From Gammaproteobacteria bacterium 45_16_T64 (lineage in GTDB: Bacteria; Pseudomonadota; Gammaproteobacteria; Pseudomonadales; Ketobacteraceae), in the NCBI GenBank assembly GCA_002162955.1, contig MABD01000056.1, positions 62,001 through 126,000 of the forward strand: a stretch of DNA of 64,000 bases. Reading direction: 5' to 3'. Positions 54,778-64,000 of this stretch are shown piece after piece. Both the position numbers and the translations under genes were made by a program. The notes beneath the pieces were generated by a model. It saw nothing but the letters and a program-made list of their open reading frames with translations, was not told the origin of the DNA and searched no databases. Numbering within the stretch: position 1 is the stretch's first letter; every line of letters begins with the position of its first letter.

Positions 54778-55995
54778 ATGATAATGACGGATTTCGACCA
54801 GCCTTCACCTTCAACAGAAATACACACTGATCTTCTGATTTTTGGCGGCGGTATTGCCGGCCTCTATTTGCTAAAACTTCTTAACAACCTGGGTTATGAC
54901 TGCGTTCTCATTGAGAATAATGAACTCGGCGGCGGCCAAACATTACAATCCCAAGGCATTATTCATGGCGGGCTAAAATATGCCCTAGGTGGAAACCTCA
55001 ATGCCGAATCAGACGCTATCAAAGAAATGCCAGAGCGCTGGCGTAAGCTGTTAAATGATGAAGAGACGGTCAAACTAAGTCATACCAACGTTATCTCCAA
55101 GACACAGCACATGTGGTCAACAGGGAAATTCACCTCTAAGTTCACCTCTTTCTTCGCGTCCAAATTACTGCGCGGGCGTATCGAGAAACTTAAAAAAGAT
55201 CAGATGCCCACGTTATTTCAAGCATCTCAATTCAAAGGCAGTGTATACAAATTAACCGACTTGGTCGTTGATACCCCAAGCCTGATACAGAATCTGTGCG
55301 CTGATGTTGACCACAGAATTCTTAAAGGGAACGCCATCGAATTTGAACGCACCGATGACAATGTGACCACATCACGTGTTACTTTGGCTGACGGAAAAGC
55401 AGTGAACATCCATCATCAGGGTGTCATTTTTAGTGCCGGTGCAGGCAATGAGAAACTCGCTGAAATGGCCCAGGTGACCGGCGCCCCAATGCAACGCCGC
55501 CCGCTGCATATGGTAATGGTCAAACACGCGCTACCTTATCCCCTTTTTGCCCATGGTGTTGGCAGTGGCTCAAAGCCGCGCATTACTATTACCTCCCATC
55601 AAACGGAAGACGGTAAGCTGGTTTGGTATCTCGGCGGCGACATTGCCGAAAATGGCGTCGAACGCGATCAAGAAAGCCAAATTGCCGAAGGTAAAAAAGA
55701 GCTCGCGAGTCTATTCCCCTGGTTGGATTTTAGTAATGCTGAATGGGGTACGTTCCACATTGATCGTGCAGAACCTCGTCAACATGGACTCAGCAAACCC
55801 GACTGCGCACATGCCCACCTTGAGAATAATGTCATTGTCACCTGGCCCACCAAGCTGACACTGGCACCTGACTTAGGAGACCGTGTGCTTGCGTTGATTA
55901 AACAACAAGGCATTGAACCCTCCTCATCTGCTGGCGACTTGTCTAATTTCCCAAAAGCCACCATTGCCACGCCAAAATGGGAGTCTCTATTTTGA
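54778..55995 (+). CDS. FAD-dependent oxidoreductase (DAO family)
   Basis: 405 residues. N-terminal FAD-binding motif LIFGGGIAGLYLLKLL near residue 20, then NNELGGGQTLQSQGIIHGGLKYAL, the segment typical of glycerol-3-phosphate/L-2-hydroxyglutarate-type oxidases. The same gene lies between waaA and hldE in Pseudomonas (PA4991-like), but its substrate is not established. The stop overlaps the aldo-keto reductase start by 19 nt, so they are co-translated. Confidence 0.85.
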   Translation: MIMTDFDQPSPSTEIHTDLLIFGGGIAGLYLLKLLNNLGYDCVLIENNELGGGQTLQSQGIIHGGLKYALGGNLNAESDAIKEMPERWRKLLNDEETVKLSHTNVISKTQHMWSTGKFTSKFTSFFASKLLRGRIEKLKKDQMPTLFQASQFKGSVYKLTDLVVDTPSLIQNLCADVDHRILKGNAIEFERTDDNVTTSRVTLADGKAVNIHHQGVIFSAGAGNEKLAEMAQVTGAPMQRRPLHMVMVKHALPYPLFAHGVGSGSKPRITITSHQTEDGKLVWYLGGDIAENGVERDQESQIAEGKKELASLFPWLDFSNAEWGTFHIDRAEPRQHGLSKPDCAHAHLENNVIVTWPTKLTLAPDLGDRVLALIKQQGIEPSSSAGDLSNFPKATIATPKWESLF

Positions 55996-56828
55996 CCGAT
56001 AGCACACATACGATGGATCACCTGCCCTTACGCCCATTAGGTGATACAGGCATTCAAATATCCCCCATTAGCTTGGGCACGGTTAAGATAGGTAGGGATA
56101 AGCAGGTAAAATACCCAACATCCTTCACCATGCCTGACGATAAAGAAACGTTGGCATTGTTTGATCTTGCGCAATCCCTTGGCATTAATTGTTTAGATAC
56201 CGCCCCTGCCTATGGACGCAGCGAGGAGCGTATCGGCGAAGTATTGGGCCGTCGCACCAAGGAATGGATCATCTGCAGCAAAGTAGGAGAAGAGTTCATT
56301 GACGGGGGGTCTGTTTTTAACTTCACACCGGAGCACACCCGCTTTAGCGTTGAACGTAGCCTCAAACGTTTACACAGAGATGAGCTAGACATCGTATTAA
56401 TCCATTCCGATGGTAACGATCTGGATATCATTAATCAGTTTGGAACCTTAGATGCGCTTGCTGAACTGAAACAAGCAGGCCTGATTAGGGCTTTTGGCAT
56501 GTCCACCAAAACTGTCGACGGAGGCATACTGGCGCTAGAAAAATCGGATATAGTCATGGCAACGCATAATCTTACCTATCAAGATGAGGTTGCCGTTCTC
56601 GATTATGCCGCTCAAAACAATAAGGGCACTTTTATCAAGAAAGCCCTTGCTAGCGGTCATCTCGACAAAATGGCCAGCAAAGACCCCATCAGATCAAGCA
56701 TGGAGTTAGTGTTATCACACCCTGGAGTAAGCTCCATTACTGTTGGCACAATCAATCAGAAACATCTAAGGGAGAATATCAATACAGCACTCGAAGTGCT
56801 TTCATCTCCCAATAATAGCCCCCGATAA
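55977..56828 (+). CDS. Aldo/keto reductase
   Basis: 283 residues of the NADPH-dependent aldo/keto reductase family. LRPLGDTGIQISPISLGTVKIG near the N-terminus, LDTAPAYGRSEERIG with the catalytic Asp/Tyr near 68-73, SKVGEEF with Lys near 97 and IHSDG with His near 135. It overlaps the FAD oxidoreductase and is followed 6 nt later by the Gre-like gene, as in PA4991-PA4993 of Pseudomonas. The substrate is unknown. Confidence 0.9.
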   Translation: MGVSILTDSTHTMDHLPLRPLGDTGIQISPISLGTVKIGRDKQVKYPTSFTMPDDKETLALFDLAQSLGINCLDTAPAYGRSEERIGEVLGRRTKEWIICSKVGEEFIDGGSVFNFTPEHTRFSVERSLKRLHRDELDIVLIHSDGNDLDIINQFGTLDALAELKQAGLIRAFGMSTKTVDGGILALEKSDIVMATHNLTYQDEVAVLDYAAQNNKGTFIKKALASGHLDKMASKDPIRSSMELVLSHPGVSSITVGTINQKHLRENINTALEVLSSPNNSPR

Positions 56829-56834
56829 ATCCAT

Positions 56835-57320
56835 ATGAATAACAAAGAATCCCTGCGCCAAGCCATTATCCTTGCTCTACAAGCAAACCTGGATACCGCG
56901 ACCAAAGCCGCCAACGCCGCCAAGGAAACCGCCACCAGCAAAGAAACCGTAGCCGAAAATAAGTACGATACCTTTGGTTTAGAGGCATCTTATTTGGCCC
57001 ATGGGCAATCGAAACGGGTAGAAGAGCTTTTATGCGCCATCGAATGTTATACCTCGATGCCGCTTAAAGTATTTTCTGAAGACGACAAGATCGATATATC
57101 AGCCCTGGTAACGGTGAGCACTGACAATGATGATGTTAAACATTTCTTCCTAGGGCCGGAAGCAGGCGGGCTAAAAATCGAATGCCAGGATAAAACCATC
57201 ATGGTGATTACCCCCAGCACACCTCTAGGCAAGCAGTTACTGGGGAAACAATTGGATGATGTGATCAAAATCAGCACCACCCAAACCGTTACAACCTACG
57301 AAATTACAGACTTACACTAA
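56835..57320 (+). CDS. GreA/GreB-family protein
   Basis: 161 residues. The C-terminal half has the GreAB-C pattern (ISALVTVSTD, FFLGPEAGG, VITPSTPLGKQLLGKQLDDVIKI) that binds RNA polymerase in Gre factors. The N-terminal helix pair (about 1-75, rich in AlaLys and KET repeats) lacks the recognisable acidic tip of GreA, so it may regulate polymerase or bind without cleavage stimulation. It belongs to the FAD oxidoreductase/aldo-keto reductase operon and is convergent with hldE. Confidence 0.7.
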   Translation: MNNKESLRQAIILALQANLDTATKAANAAKETATSKETVAENKYDTFGLEASYLAHGQSKRVEELLCAIECYTSMPLKVFSEDDKIDISALVTVSTDNDDVKHFFLGPEAGGLKIECQDKTIMVITPSTPLGKQLLGKQLDDVIKISTTQTVTTYEITDLH

Positions 57321-57331
57321 ATACGACCGTG

Positions 57332-58765
57332 TTACGAGTCGTCTCTGATCTTCTCAACAATGGCAGTTGTTGAACAACTATCCACCAACGACAGTACCTT
57401 CACTTCACCGCCATATTCCTTGACCACTTCACCGCCAACAACCCCTTCAACGCTATAATCGCCACCTTTAACTAGGACATCGGGGGTAAACATATGAAGT
57501 AAGTTATGCGGTGTATCCTCACCAAAAGGCACCACCCAATCAACCGCGCTTAAACCCGCAAGAACTGCCATTCGACGATCCACAGGATTTATCGGTCGAC
57601 CCTCACCCTTAAGACGTTTCACCGAATCATCATCGTTGATCGCGACAATAAGCCGATCGCCCTGCGCTCTTGCCTGCTCTAGATACGTCACATGACCAGC
57701 ATGCAAGATGTCAAAGCAACCATTGGTCATTACGACTTTTTCACCGTGGGCACGACTATCCTCAAGCACCATTTTAAGCTGCTCTCGAGACATCACACCA
57801 CGCTCTGATCCTAAATCTTTATTAACCGCTCGTCTCAACTCTGGGGCACTGATTGCCGCAGTACCTAACTTCTTCACTACAATACCTGCTGCAATGTTGG
57901 ATAACGCCGTCGCTACCGGCAACCCTTCGCCTGCAGCAAGCGCAGCAGCAAGTACGGATATCACCGTATCACCCGCACCTGTCACATCAAATACTTCTCG
58001 AGCTCGCGCTGGAAGATGAAGCTCAGGCTGGTCAGGGCGTAATAATGTCATCCCATTCTCACCACGGGTGACTAATAACGCATCAAGTTCCAAGCTTTTT
58101 AGCAGCTCTAAACCACGCTGCACCAATTCTTCCTCGGTGCGACATACGCCAACCACGCGCTCAAACTCCGACAAATTAGGCGTCAGCAGCGTCGCCCCTT
58201 TGTACTTCGAAAAATCACTACCCTTTGGATCAGCTAATACCGGTACGCCCTTTTCTTTCGCTGCTTGAATCAAAGACTGGTGATCTTGTAAACAACCTTT
58301 ATTGTAATCGGAAAGTACCACCACCCCCGCATGATTCAGCGCCACAGAAAAGTGATCAAACAACTCCTCAGCGTCCAAGCTTGCGAAACCTTCTTCAAAA
58401 TCTAATCGAATCAATTGCTGGTGACGACTAATCACCCGTAACTTAGTGATCGTTGGGTTTTCATCGGATTGAATAAAATCACAGGCGATACCCGCTGCAT
58501 TGAGACTCGATGTCAGTGATTGTGCAGCTTCATCCTTACCCGTCACTCCTATCAGTCGGGCTCCAGCACCTAACGCTGCAATGTTCAACGCCACGTTACC
58601 TGCTCCGCCAGGTCTGTCCTCAACCTGACCGACATGAACCACCGGAACAGGTGCCTCAGGGGACACACGAGACGTAGTTCCGTGCCAATATCGATCCAGC
58701 ATGACATCACCCACCACCAAGACGTGGGCCTTTTCAAATGCAGGAATTTTAAGCTGTAGTGTCAT
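57332..58765 (-). CDS. hldE: Bifunctional heptose kinase/adenylyltransferase
   Basis: 477 residues from the ATG preceded by GGAGAG. The N-terminal ribokinase-like domain (heptose-7-phosphate kinase: [28 protein letters not shown]) is followed by a nucleotidyltransferase domain near 345-477 ([34 protein letters not shown]). It makes ADP-heptose precursors for the LPS inner core. It is divergent from waaG by about 195 bp. Confidence 0.96.
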   Translation of the reverse strand: MTLQLKIPAFEKAHVLVVGDVMLDRYWHGTTSRVSPEAPVPVVHVGQVEDRPGGAGNVALNIAALGAGARLIGVTGKDEAAQSLTSSLNAAGIACDFIQSDENPTITKLRVISRHQQLIRLDFEEGFASLDAEELFDHFSVALNHAGVVVLSDYNKGCLQDHQSLIQAAKEKGVPVLADPKGSDFSKYKGATLLTPNLSEFERVVGVCRTEEELVQRGLELLKSLELDALLVTRGENGMTLLRPDQPELHLPARAREVFDVTGAGDTVISVLAAALAAGEGLPVATALSNIAAGIVVKKLGTAAISAPELRRAVNKDLGSERGVMSREQLKMVLEDSRAHGEKVVMTNGCFDILHAGHVTYLEQARAQGDRLIVAINDDDSVKRLKGEGRPINPVDRRMAVLAGLSAVDWVVPFGEDTPHNLLHMFTPDVLVKGGDYSVEGVVGGEVVKEYGGEVKVLSLVDSCSTTAIVEKIRDDS

Positions 58766-58960
58766 CAGGTATCTCTCCAACTGGCAACCCAAAAGAGTTG
58801 GCACTTACTTACATCAATTCATTAGGCACTATTTTAACTTACTTTTACTCAACAAAACACGGATCTACAAATGACAGCGGCTAATTTTTCCTTTGCTCTG
58901 TACCCCATAGCTGTAGACAAGGTAAACTGTGCGCCCCCAACCCTGGAGTACATCCGCAGA

Positions 58961-60097
58961 ATGAAGTTTGCCTTTGTTCTTTTCAAATACTTTCCCTTTG
59001 GCGGTTTGCAACGAGATTTCCTGCGTATTGCTCAGGCCTGTACGGCGCTGGGCCATAGCGTAGACGTATATACAATACAATGGGAAGGGCCACGCTGCGA
59101 CGACCTCACTATACATATTGCTCCCATTAAAGCGCTGAGTAACCATCAGCGCAACCAGCGTTTCAATGACTGGCTATTGCTAGAATTAGAAAGAACAAGC
59201 TATGACACGGTGGTAGGATTTAACAAGCTAGCGGGGATTGACGTTTATTATGCCGCCGACGGCTGCTACCAGCACAAAGCTCTGACTTTACGACATCCAA
59301 TATACCGCCTAGGTCGACGCTACAAAGCCCTTTATCATCAAGAAGAAGCCGTATTTTCCTCGAAATCAGATACTGAAATATTGATGATTTCAGAAGTTCA
59401 AAAGCCATTCTTCAAACAACATTACAATACCCAGGAGCATCGCTTCCATCTGTTACCACCGGGTATTAGTAAAGACAGAAAAGCGCCCACCAATGCCAAG
59501 GAAATTCGTACAGAATTCCGACAAGAGTGGAATCTACGCGACAACCAACAATTGATATTAATGATCGGCTCAGGTTTTAAAACCAAAGGGCTCGACAGAG
59601 CGCTGTTAGCATTAGCCTCTTTGCCTGAACCGCAAAAATCAAACACCCAATTTATCGTTATTGGCCAAGACAACCCCAAGAAGTTTCTCCGCCAAGCGGA
59701 CCAACTGGGCATCAGGGAACACTTAACCATATTGAGTGGTCGTGACGATATCCCTCGTTTCTTACTTGGAGCCGACATCCTCATTCATCCGGCCTATAAT
59801 GAGAATACGGGCACCGTGCTATTAGAGGCCCTCGTTGCCGGCCTACCGGTACTGGTTACCGACGTTTGTGGATATGCACACTATATAGCCGAGGCCAATG
59901 CTGGTGAGGTATTAGCTTCGCCGTTTAATCAAACCTCGCTCAATCAATCCCTGCTAAATATCCTGCAAAAAGACAAAAGCCAATGGGCTGCCAACGCCCT
60001 CCAATTTGCAGAAAATGCGGATATTTACGGAATGCCCATCAAAGCTGCGCGCATCATTGAACAAAAAGCACACAGTAAAAAAGGACTTGAGACATGA
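58961..60097 (+). CDS. waaG: LPS core glucosyltransferase I (WaaG-like, GT4)
   Basis: 378 residues from the ATG that begins MKFAFVLFKYFPFGGLQRDF, the WaaG N-terminus; a longer frame 30 codons upstream is not needed. GT4 fold: GFNKLAGIDVYYAADGCY near 82, then GSGFKTKGLDRALLAL and HPAYNENTGTVLLEALVAGLPVL, the C-terminal donor-binding segment. It adds the first outer-core sugar to heptose. It overlaps the kinase-like gene by 4 nt (ATGA). Confidence 0.92.
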   Translation: MKFAFVLFKYFPFGGLQRDFLRIAQACTALGHSVDVYTIQWEGPRCDDLTIHIAPIKALSNHQRNQRFNDWLLLELERTSYDTVVGFNKLAGIDVYYAADGCYQHKALTLRHPIYRLGRRYKALYHQEEAVFSSKSDTEILMISEVQKPFFKQHYNTQEHRFHLLPPGISKDRKAPTNAKEIRTEFRQEWNLRDNQQLILMIGSGFKTKGLDRALLALASLPEPQKSNTQFIVIGQDNPKKFLRQADQLGIREHLTILSGRDDIPRFLLGADILIHPAYNENTGTVLLEALVAGLPVLVTDVCGYAHYIAEANAGEVLASPFNQTSLNQSLLNILQKDKSQWAANALQFAENADIYGMPIKAARIIEQKAHSKKGLET

Positions 60098-61557
60098 TTT
60101 CAACAGTGTCCAATAGCCACAATGGAAATGCGCTAAGGCGTATTGGCAGAGACCTACAAGCCCCATTTTCGCTTCAAGTACGTTCCGGTGACCAAACCCA
60201 TCAACTGCTCTGCAGTGAGTTATTACGCTTATTACCTCACAAACGCGTCACCTGTTTTGCCCAATGGAACCACCAACCCGTTGTCATCAAGTGCTTTGTA
60301 GACCAAGTTAAGTGGAAACGTCATACCAAGCGAGAACTCCAAGGCTATCGTGCCCTAGAAAAAGCCAACATTACCACACCAGACATTCTCGAATACGGTT
60401 TTGATGAGCAACAAAAACTGGGCTTTATTATTTTTCAACGACTTACGCCTAGCCAAAGCTTGCTCTCAAGAATTAATACAACCGACAGTAAAGAAGAGCG
60501 ACTTTCGTTGATCCAACGGGCCTGCCAACTCATTGCGTTGATGCATAACAAAGGTGTCGCTCAGCATGACATTCATCTCGACAACTTCATCGAATACAAA
60601 AACGAGCTCTATGTCATCGACTGCGGTGACATCAGCACGAGTACTCACCTTCCACTTGATAGAGGCAACTCCCTCAAGAACTTGGCGTTATTCTTAGCTC
60701 AATTGCCCCTCATTTTTGATGACAGTGCCGCTTTCGCCTTAGAAACTTACCAATCCATTAGCATTGGTAAGAAATTCGATATTCAGATGCTACTGGATCA
60801 GATGCAGTTACTGCGAAATAGACGCCTAGCAAATTACCAAAAAAAACTATTTCGTGATTGCACCGAAATCATCTACAACCATGATATCCAACACATCAGC
60901 GCATCTCGCCGTGCGCTCACTGGTCCCGAACTCAATTGCTGGAAGCTGGACCCTGATTCCCCTTTTCAAACCGAGGAAATCCTTAAGTACGGTGGACAAA
61001 CCATCGTCAGCGCTAGCTTCGACCAGCGACAGACGTTTATAAAGCGCTACAATATAAAGAATGCCGCTCACCAAGCACAACGAGCCTTCCGACCGAGCAG
61101 AGCTCACATTTCTTGGATTGCAGCCCATAGCTTTCGCTTTTATGGTATTAAAACACCTGAACCCATTGCCATGGTAGAGCAGCGTCTTGGCCCCATTCGT
61201 CGCCACGCATATTATGTCAGTGAGTTTATTGATGGCACGATGCTAATTGATTACTTCAATGACGATACACCGGAGTCGCAAATACAACAAATTGTGTCAC
61301 GGATGATCGAAGTATTTAGACTATTTAAGCTCGGCAACATTACCCATGGCGACACTAAAGCGACTAACTTTATGGTAGTTAAGAACAATGTATATGTTAT
61401 CGACCTCGACTCAGTCCGCTTCCATACGTCGCCGCGAACATTTCAAAAAACGTTCAAAAAAGACGTATTACGGTTCCTACGCAACTGGGATGACAAGCCG
61501 GAGATCCGAGACCTCTTTGAGAAAGATCTCATGTCACTGCTTACTCATTCAAGATAA
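60094..61557 (+). CDS. Tandem lipopolysaccharide-kinase-like protein
   Basis: 487 residues containing two kinase-fold halves: a first catalytic loop HDIHLDNF with IDCGD near residues 165-182, and a second HGDTKATNF with IDLDS near 420-440. Both halves resemble InaA/WaaP-type LPS kinases, and similar double proteins occur in Pseudomonas LPS-core loci (PA5006-like). It probably phosphorylates core heptose residues or is a regulatory pseudo-tandem. It is coupled to waaG and 18 nt before the carbamoyltransferase gene. Confidence 0.82.
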   Translation: MISTVSNSHNGNALRRIGRDLQAPFSLQVRSGDQTHQLLCSELLRLLPHKRVTCFAQWNHQPVVIKCFVDQVKWKRHTKRELQGYRALEKANITTPDILEYGFDEQQKLGFIIFQRLTPSQSLLSRINTTDSKEERLSLIQRACQLIALMHNKGVAQHDIHLDNFIEYKNELYVIDCGDISTSTHLPLDRGNSLKNLALFLAQLPLIFDDSAAFALETYQSISIGKKFDIQMLLDQMQLLRNRRLANYQKKLFRDCTEIIYNHDIQHISASRRALTGPELNCWKLDPDSPFQTEEILKYGGQTIVSASFDQRQTFIKRYNIKNAAHQAQRAFRPSRAHISWIAAHSFRFYGIKTPEPIAMVEQRLGPIRRHAYYVSEFIDGTMLIDYFNDDTPESQIQQIVSRMIEVFRLFKLGNITHGDTKATNFMVVKNNVYVIDLDSVRFHTSPRTFQKTFKKDVLRFLRNWDDKPEIRDLFEKDLMSLLTHSR

Positions 61558-61575
61558 TACCTAGAGCCTCCAGAC

Positions 61576-63267
61576 ATGAACATTCTAGGACTATCCGGAG
61601 TATTCGACCCGACACCCTCGGCAGCACTCTATGTAGACAACACTTTGGTTGCCGCCGCAGAGGAGACCAGTTTCCGCCATATTGAAGGCAACCAAGACCG
61701 TACACCATTGGAAGCTGCACGGTTTTGTTTAGCATCCGCCAACCTATGCCCGGAAGACATTCAGGTGGTTGCTATTCCCTACGCAGAAACGCCACTTAAC
61801 TCACCCGCCCGCTGGCAATTTGCTAAACGTCATTGGTACTCTCCAAAGCGCTCGATTAATGCGGTACTGCAAGGAAACCTTGCCTTTTCTCAATACAAAG
61901 ATGAGATCACCAAACTACTACAAACACTCGGCATCAACGCGTCTAATATCCAGTTTGATACCGTCGATAAACACGTCGCTTACGCAAGCAGCGCCTACCA
62001 TCTTTCAGGTTTTCGCTCGAAAACGGCCATCATCGGCATGGGAGATCAAGGCGAATATGCCTCGATGTTTTTTGGATTTGGGGAGCATGGAAGAATCCAT
62101 GAGATAAAACAGTATTACTTTCCCGACTGCTTGAGCTTTCTTTACGACACTATGTCCAGCTACTTCGGCTTTGACGGCCCCAACGCAGTGAGTAGCACCA
62201 TAACCCTAGCAGCTCAAGGAAACCCAAACCGATACGATCTAAGCCGATTGCTTCACCATGAACACGGAGATGTATCGGTAAACACCGATTATGTTAACGT
62301 TAGCGATAATCGCCGATATCAAAAAGATGACAGGTTCTATCATTTCACCCGCCAGCTTGTCGATTGGTTAGGGCCGGTACGAGATGGCAAGGCAGAACTA
62401 AACCCCTATAGTCACTATGCGGCATCAATACAGCAGCTCTTCGAAAAGACAATAGTGTCACTCGTAAAAGAAAACTTGGGCGATATTATCGATGAAACAG
62501 GACGCTTAGTATTTGCCGGTAGCGGCGCGAGCAACTACAAGCTCAATCAAACACTGCTAGCACAACCCAATATCAAACATCTCTGGGTTCCGCCAACAGG
62601 CCACAACGCACTATCAGCTATTGGGGCGGCAACACATGCCTGTGCGACTCAGGGTATTGTTGCTAATAATCTTAAGCACGCGTTCTTGGGACCCACTTAC
62701 ACCTCGAAAGACTGTAAAGCAGCCTGCGAAGCACATTCCGAAACACCACACTATAAGCCTCTAAAACACCAGGCGAAGGAAGCGGCAAGATTACTTTGTG
62801 AAACGGGTTCAATTGCATGGTTCCAAGGAGCAATGGAATTAGGCAATCAAGCCTCTGGGGCTCGAAGCATTCTAACCCTGTTGAATCACTCAACAACAGG
62901 ATTACCCCCCCAGCCTTGTAGAGTGAGCATGTTAGACCATACTGCGGACACAATGCTGAATACCTCCCATCGTTCCGCTTTTTTTAACATGAGTTATGAA
63001 ATCGCAGAAACTCACCGCCATCATGTTACACACTTACTTCAACCCGATGGTACATTGCTTGCCCAAACCGTAACCCAAGACTATCACCCTGCTTTCTATG
63101 CATTATTACAAGAAGTAGAGGCGCTCACAGGTATCGGTGCGGTATTACATAGCTCCCTTGTGACGCCAAACAACACGCTGGCGACCACCCCAAAGGATGC
63201 CCTTGACGCTTTTTACCAATCAGAACTATCGCAGTTAATCATGGAAGATCTACTCGTAACCAAGTAA
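61576..63267 (+). CDS. wapO: LPS-core carbamoyltransferase (WapO-like)
   Basis: 563 residues of the NodU/CmcH O-carbamoyltransferase family: GLSGVFDPTPSAALY and AAAEETSFRHIEG in the N-terminal part (ASKHA fold), IIGMGDQGEY near 155, and the YrdC-unlike C-terminal part with WFQGAMELGNQASGARSIL near 415. In Pseudomonas the related WapO O-carbamoylates inner-core heptose, and the neighbours here (waaG, kinase, mig-14) match that locus. The specific acceptor is inferred from context. Confidence 0.85.
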   Translation: MNILGLSGVFDPTPSAALYVDNTLVAAAEETSFRHIEGNQDRTPLEAARFCLASANLCPEDIQVVAIPYAETPLNSPARWQFAKRHWYSPKRSINAVLQGNLAFSQYKDEITKLLQTLGINASNIQFDTVDKHVAYASSAYHLSGFRSKTAIIGMGDQGEYASMFFGFGEHGRIHEIKQYYFPDCLSFLYDTMSSYFGFDGPNAVSSTITLAAQGNPNRYDLSRLLHHEHGDVSVNTDYVNVSDNRRYQKDDRFYHFTRQLVDWLGPVRDGKAELNPYSHYAASIQQLFEKTIVSLVKENLGDIIDETGRLVFAGSGASNYKLNQTLLAQPNIKHLWVPPTGHNALSAIGAATHACATQGIVANNLKHAFLGPTYTSKDCKAACEAHSETPHYKPLKHQAKEAARLLCETGSIAWFQGAMELGNQASGARSILTLLNHSTTGLPPQPCRVSMLDHTADTMLNTSHRSAFFNMSYEIAETHRHHVTHLLQPDGTLLAQTVTQDYHPAFYALLQEVEALTGIGAVLHSSLVTPNNTLATTPKDALDAFYQSELSQLIMEDLLVTK

Positions 63268-63299
63268 TCTTCCATGATAATTTACACACCTATTATTAG

Positions 63300-64000
63300 A
63301 TGAACCATAAATTACCTATGTCGCTAAACCCAATTAAATCCATCACAAAAACCTGGCGTGAATCTGGCTGGGAAAAAGCATCAGTGGAAGAGTACACCTC
63401 CGCCTACACTACGTTTGGCGGTAGTTTCATTACCCATCCCGAAGTACTGAGTGCGATATCCAGCATCGCCAACATGCCACTTGAGTATTTAAAACAGGAA
63501 GATAATGGCAAACTCATCGGCGCTATTGCTACCTGGGACAAATGTCTCGCAGGCAGTAAGAATGGACTTAAAAAGGCAGGAAAGCGCAGCCTTATCGACA
63601 TCGGTAATGCAGAGATAATCCTACCGCTGAGCAGAGACCAGCAGTTTAGTATTCGCCATCACGGCGACAATATTTCTGAGCTCAACAATCAGCTGATCAG
63701 CAACATCAAACCCGCTGACTATGAGATGGCATTTGCAAAGCCGCATATGGAGTGCTCAAAGAAATTTCGTTATAACCAACGACGTGAACTGCGCTTGCTA
63801 GAAGAAGCCGGCGCTAGTTACCGCCCCATACAAGAGCTCTCTGCTTTAGAAATATCCACAGCCTACAAGACACTATTCAAGAAGCGCTGGGATTTTGATG
63901 CTAAAGGTCACGAAACAATGGACAAGACCATTGAGATGCTAAAGCCCTTTCTCATTGGCTACGTATTGGAAATGGATAATAAAGCCATCGCTATTCAACT
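63300..64000 (+). CDS. Mig-14 family protein (partial at window edge)
   Basis: The frame is open from the ATG at 63300 to the window edge, 233 codons and two bases, with no stop, so the 3' part is missing. The translation shows KFRYNQRRELRLLEEAGASY and LFKKRWDFDAKGHETM, as in Mig-14 proteins, a GNAT-like family linked to resistance to antimicrobial peptides. In Pseudomonas mig-14 follows the wapO-like gene, as here. A second in-frame ATG six codons later is an alternative start. Confidence 0.85.
   Translation, partial: MNHKLPMSLNPIKSITKTWRESGWEKASVEEYTSAYTTFGGSFITHPEVLSAISSIANMPLEYLKQEDNGKLIGAIATWDKCLAGSKNGLKKAGKRSLIDIGNAEIILPLSRDQQFSIRHHGDNISELNNQLISNIKPADYEMAFAKPHMECSKKFRYNQRRELRLLEEAGASYRPIQELSALEISTAYKTLFKKRWDFDAKGHETMDKTIEMLKPFLIGYVLEMDNKAIAIQ

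Overview
The window looks like chromosome from a moderate- to low-GC gammaproteobacterium of the Pseudomonadales/Oceanospirillales/Cellvibrionales kind. The evidence is gene order and family membership. A parE-yqiA-cpdA-yqiB-nudF-thiC block (45.1-51.9 kb) and a waaA / FAD oxidoreductase / aldo-keto reductase / Gre-like / hldE / waaG / double kinase / carbamoyltransferase / mig-14 block (53.3-64.0 kb) resemble Pseudomonas LPS-core neighbourhoods. No rRNA, transposase, integrase, phage structural gene or CRISPR array was seen.

Left part (0.1-8.4 kb): an RNA-repair neighbourhood. On the minus strand lie rtcB (RNA ligase), then a separately promoted unit made of a 43-codon leader ORF, two competing hairpins (the second a strong terminator), and five divergent, phage-like tRNA genes (Cys, Lys, Gly, Asn, His). 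A calcineurin-like phosphoesterase follows. The leader peptide is strongly enriched in Cys, Lys, Asn and His, amino acids of the tRNAs behind the terminator. This suggests a tRNA array under ribosome-mediated attenuation: loss of these tRNAs would stall the leader ribosome and release replacement tRNAs. Next come rhlE and a pair encoding a CDKN3-like phosphatase and a pseudo-isochorismatase/kinase-fold fusion.

8.5-21.1 kb: a TetR-acyltransferase-serine hydrolase group; a porin / ABC-type binding protein / giant hybrid histidine kinase operon (four HAMP-like repeats, GAF, HisKA, HATPase, three receivers); and a CHASE-domain kinase.

21.2-32.6 kb: an NAD+/ADP-ribose island. nadV (NAMPT) and nadM-Nudix form one operon. 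NADAR, macrodomain, kptA (RNA 2'-phosphotransferase) and a second macrodomain form another. Their promoters share the same operator-like element, (C/T)ATAGTG-N9-CACTATG, next to a TTGAC -35 box. KptA would consume NAD+ and release nicotinamide plus an ADP-ribose cyclic phosphate. NadV/NadM would rebuild NAD+, and the macro/NADAR/Nudix enzymes would clear ADP-ribose products. Between these operons lie a stand-alone GyrB-type ATPase translationally coupled to a 2OG-oxygenase-like protein with an altered metal site, and a TetR-controlled trio of metallo-beta-lactamase-fold genes. A DUF99 (endonuclease V-like) gene ends the island.

32.8-45.0 kb: catabolic and accessory genes: an aromatic-acid-type MFS transporter with a divergent AraC regulator, DUF3703 and MBL genes, a P450-SDR pair with a divergent AraC regulator, an M28 peptidase, TetR, and an asnB / nucleotidyltransferase / transglutaminase-like operon.

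From 45 kb on the genes are mostly conserved core functions: topoisomerase IV, cAMP breakdown, thiamine synthesis and LPS core assembly. One exception is a CDP-glycerol-type transferase between waaA and thiC.
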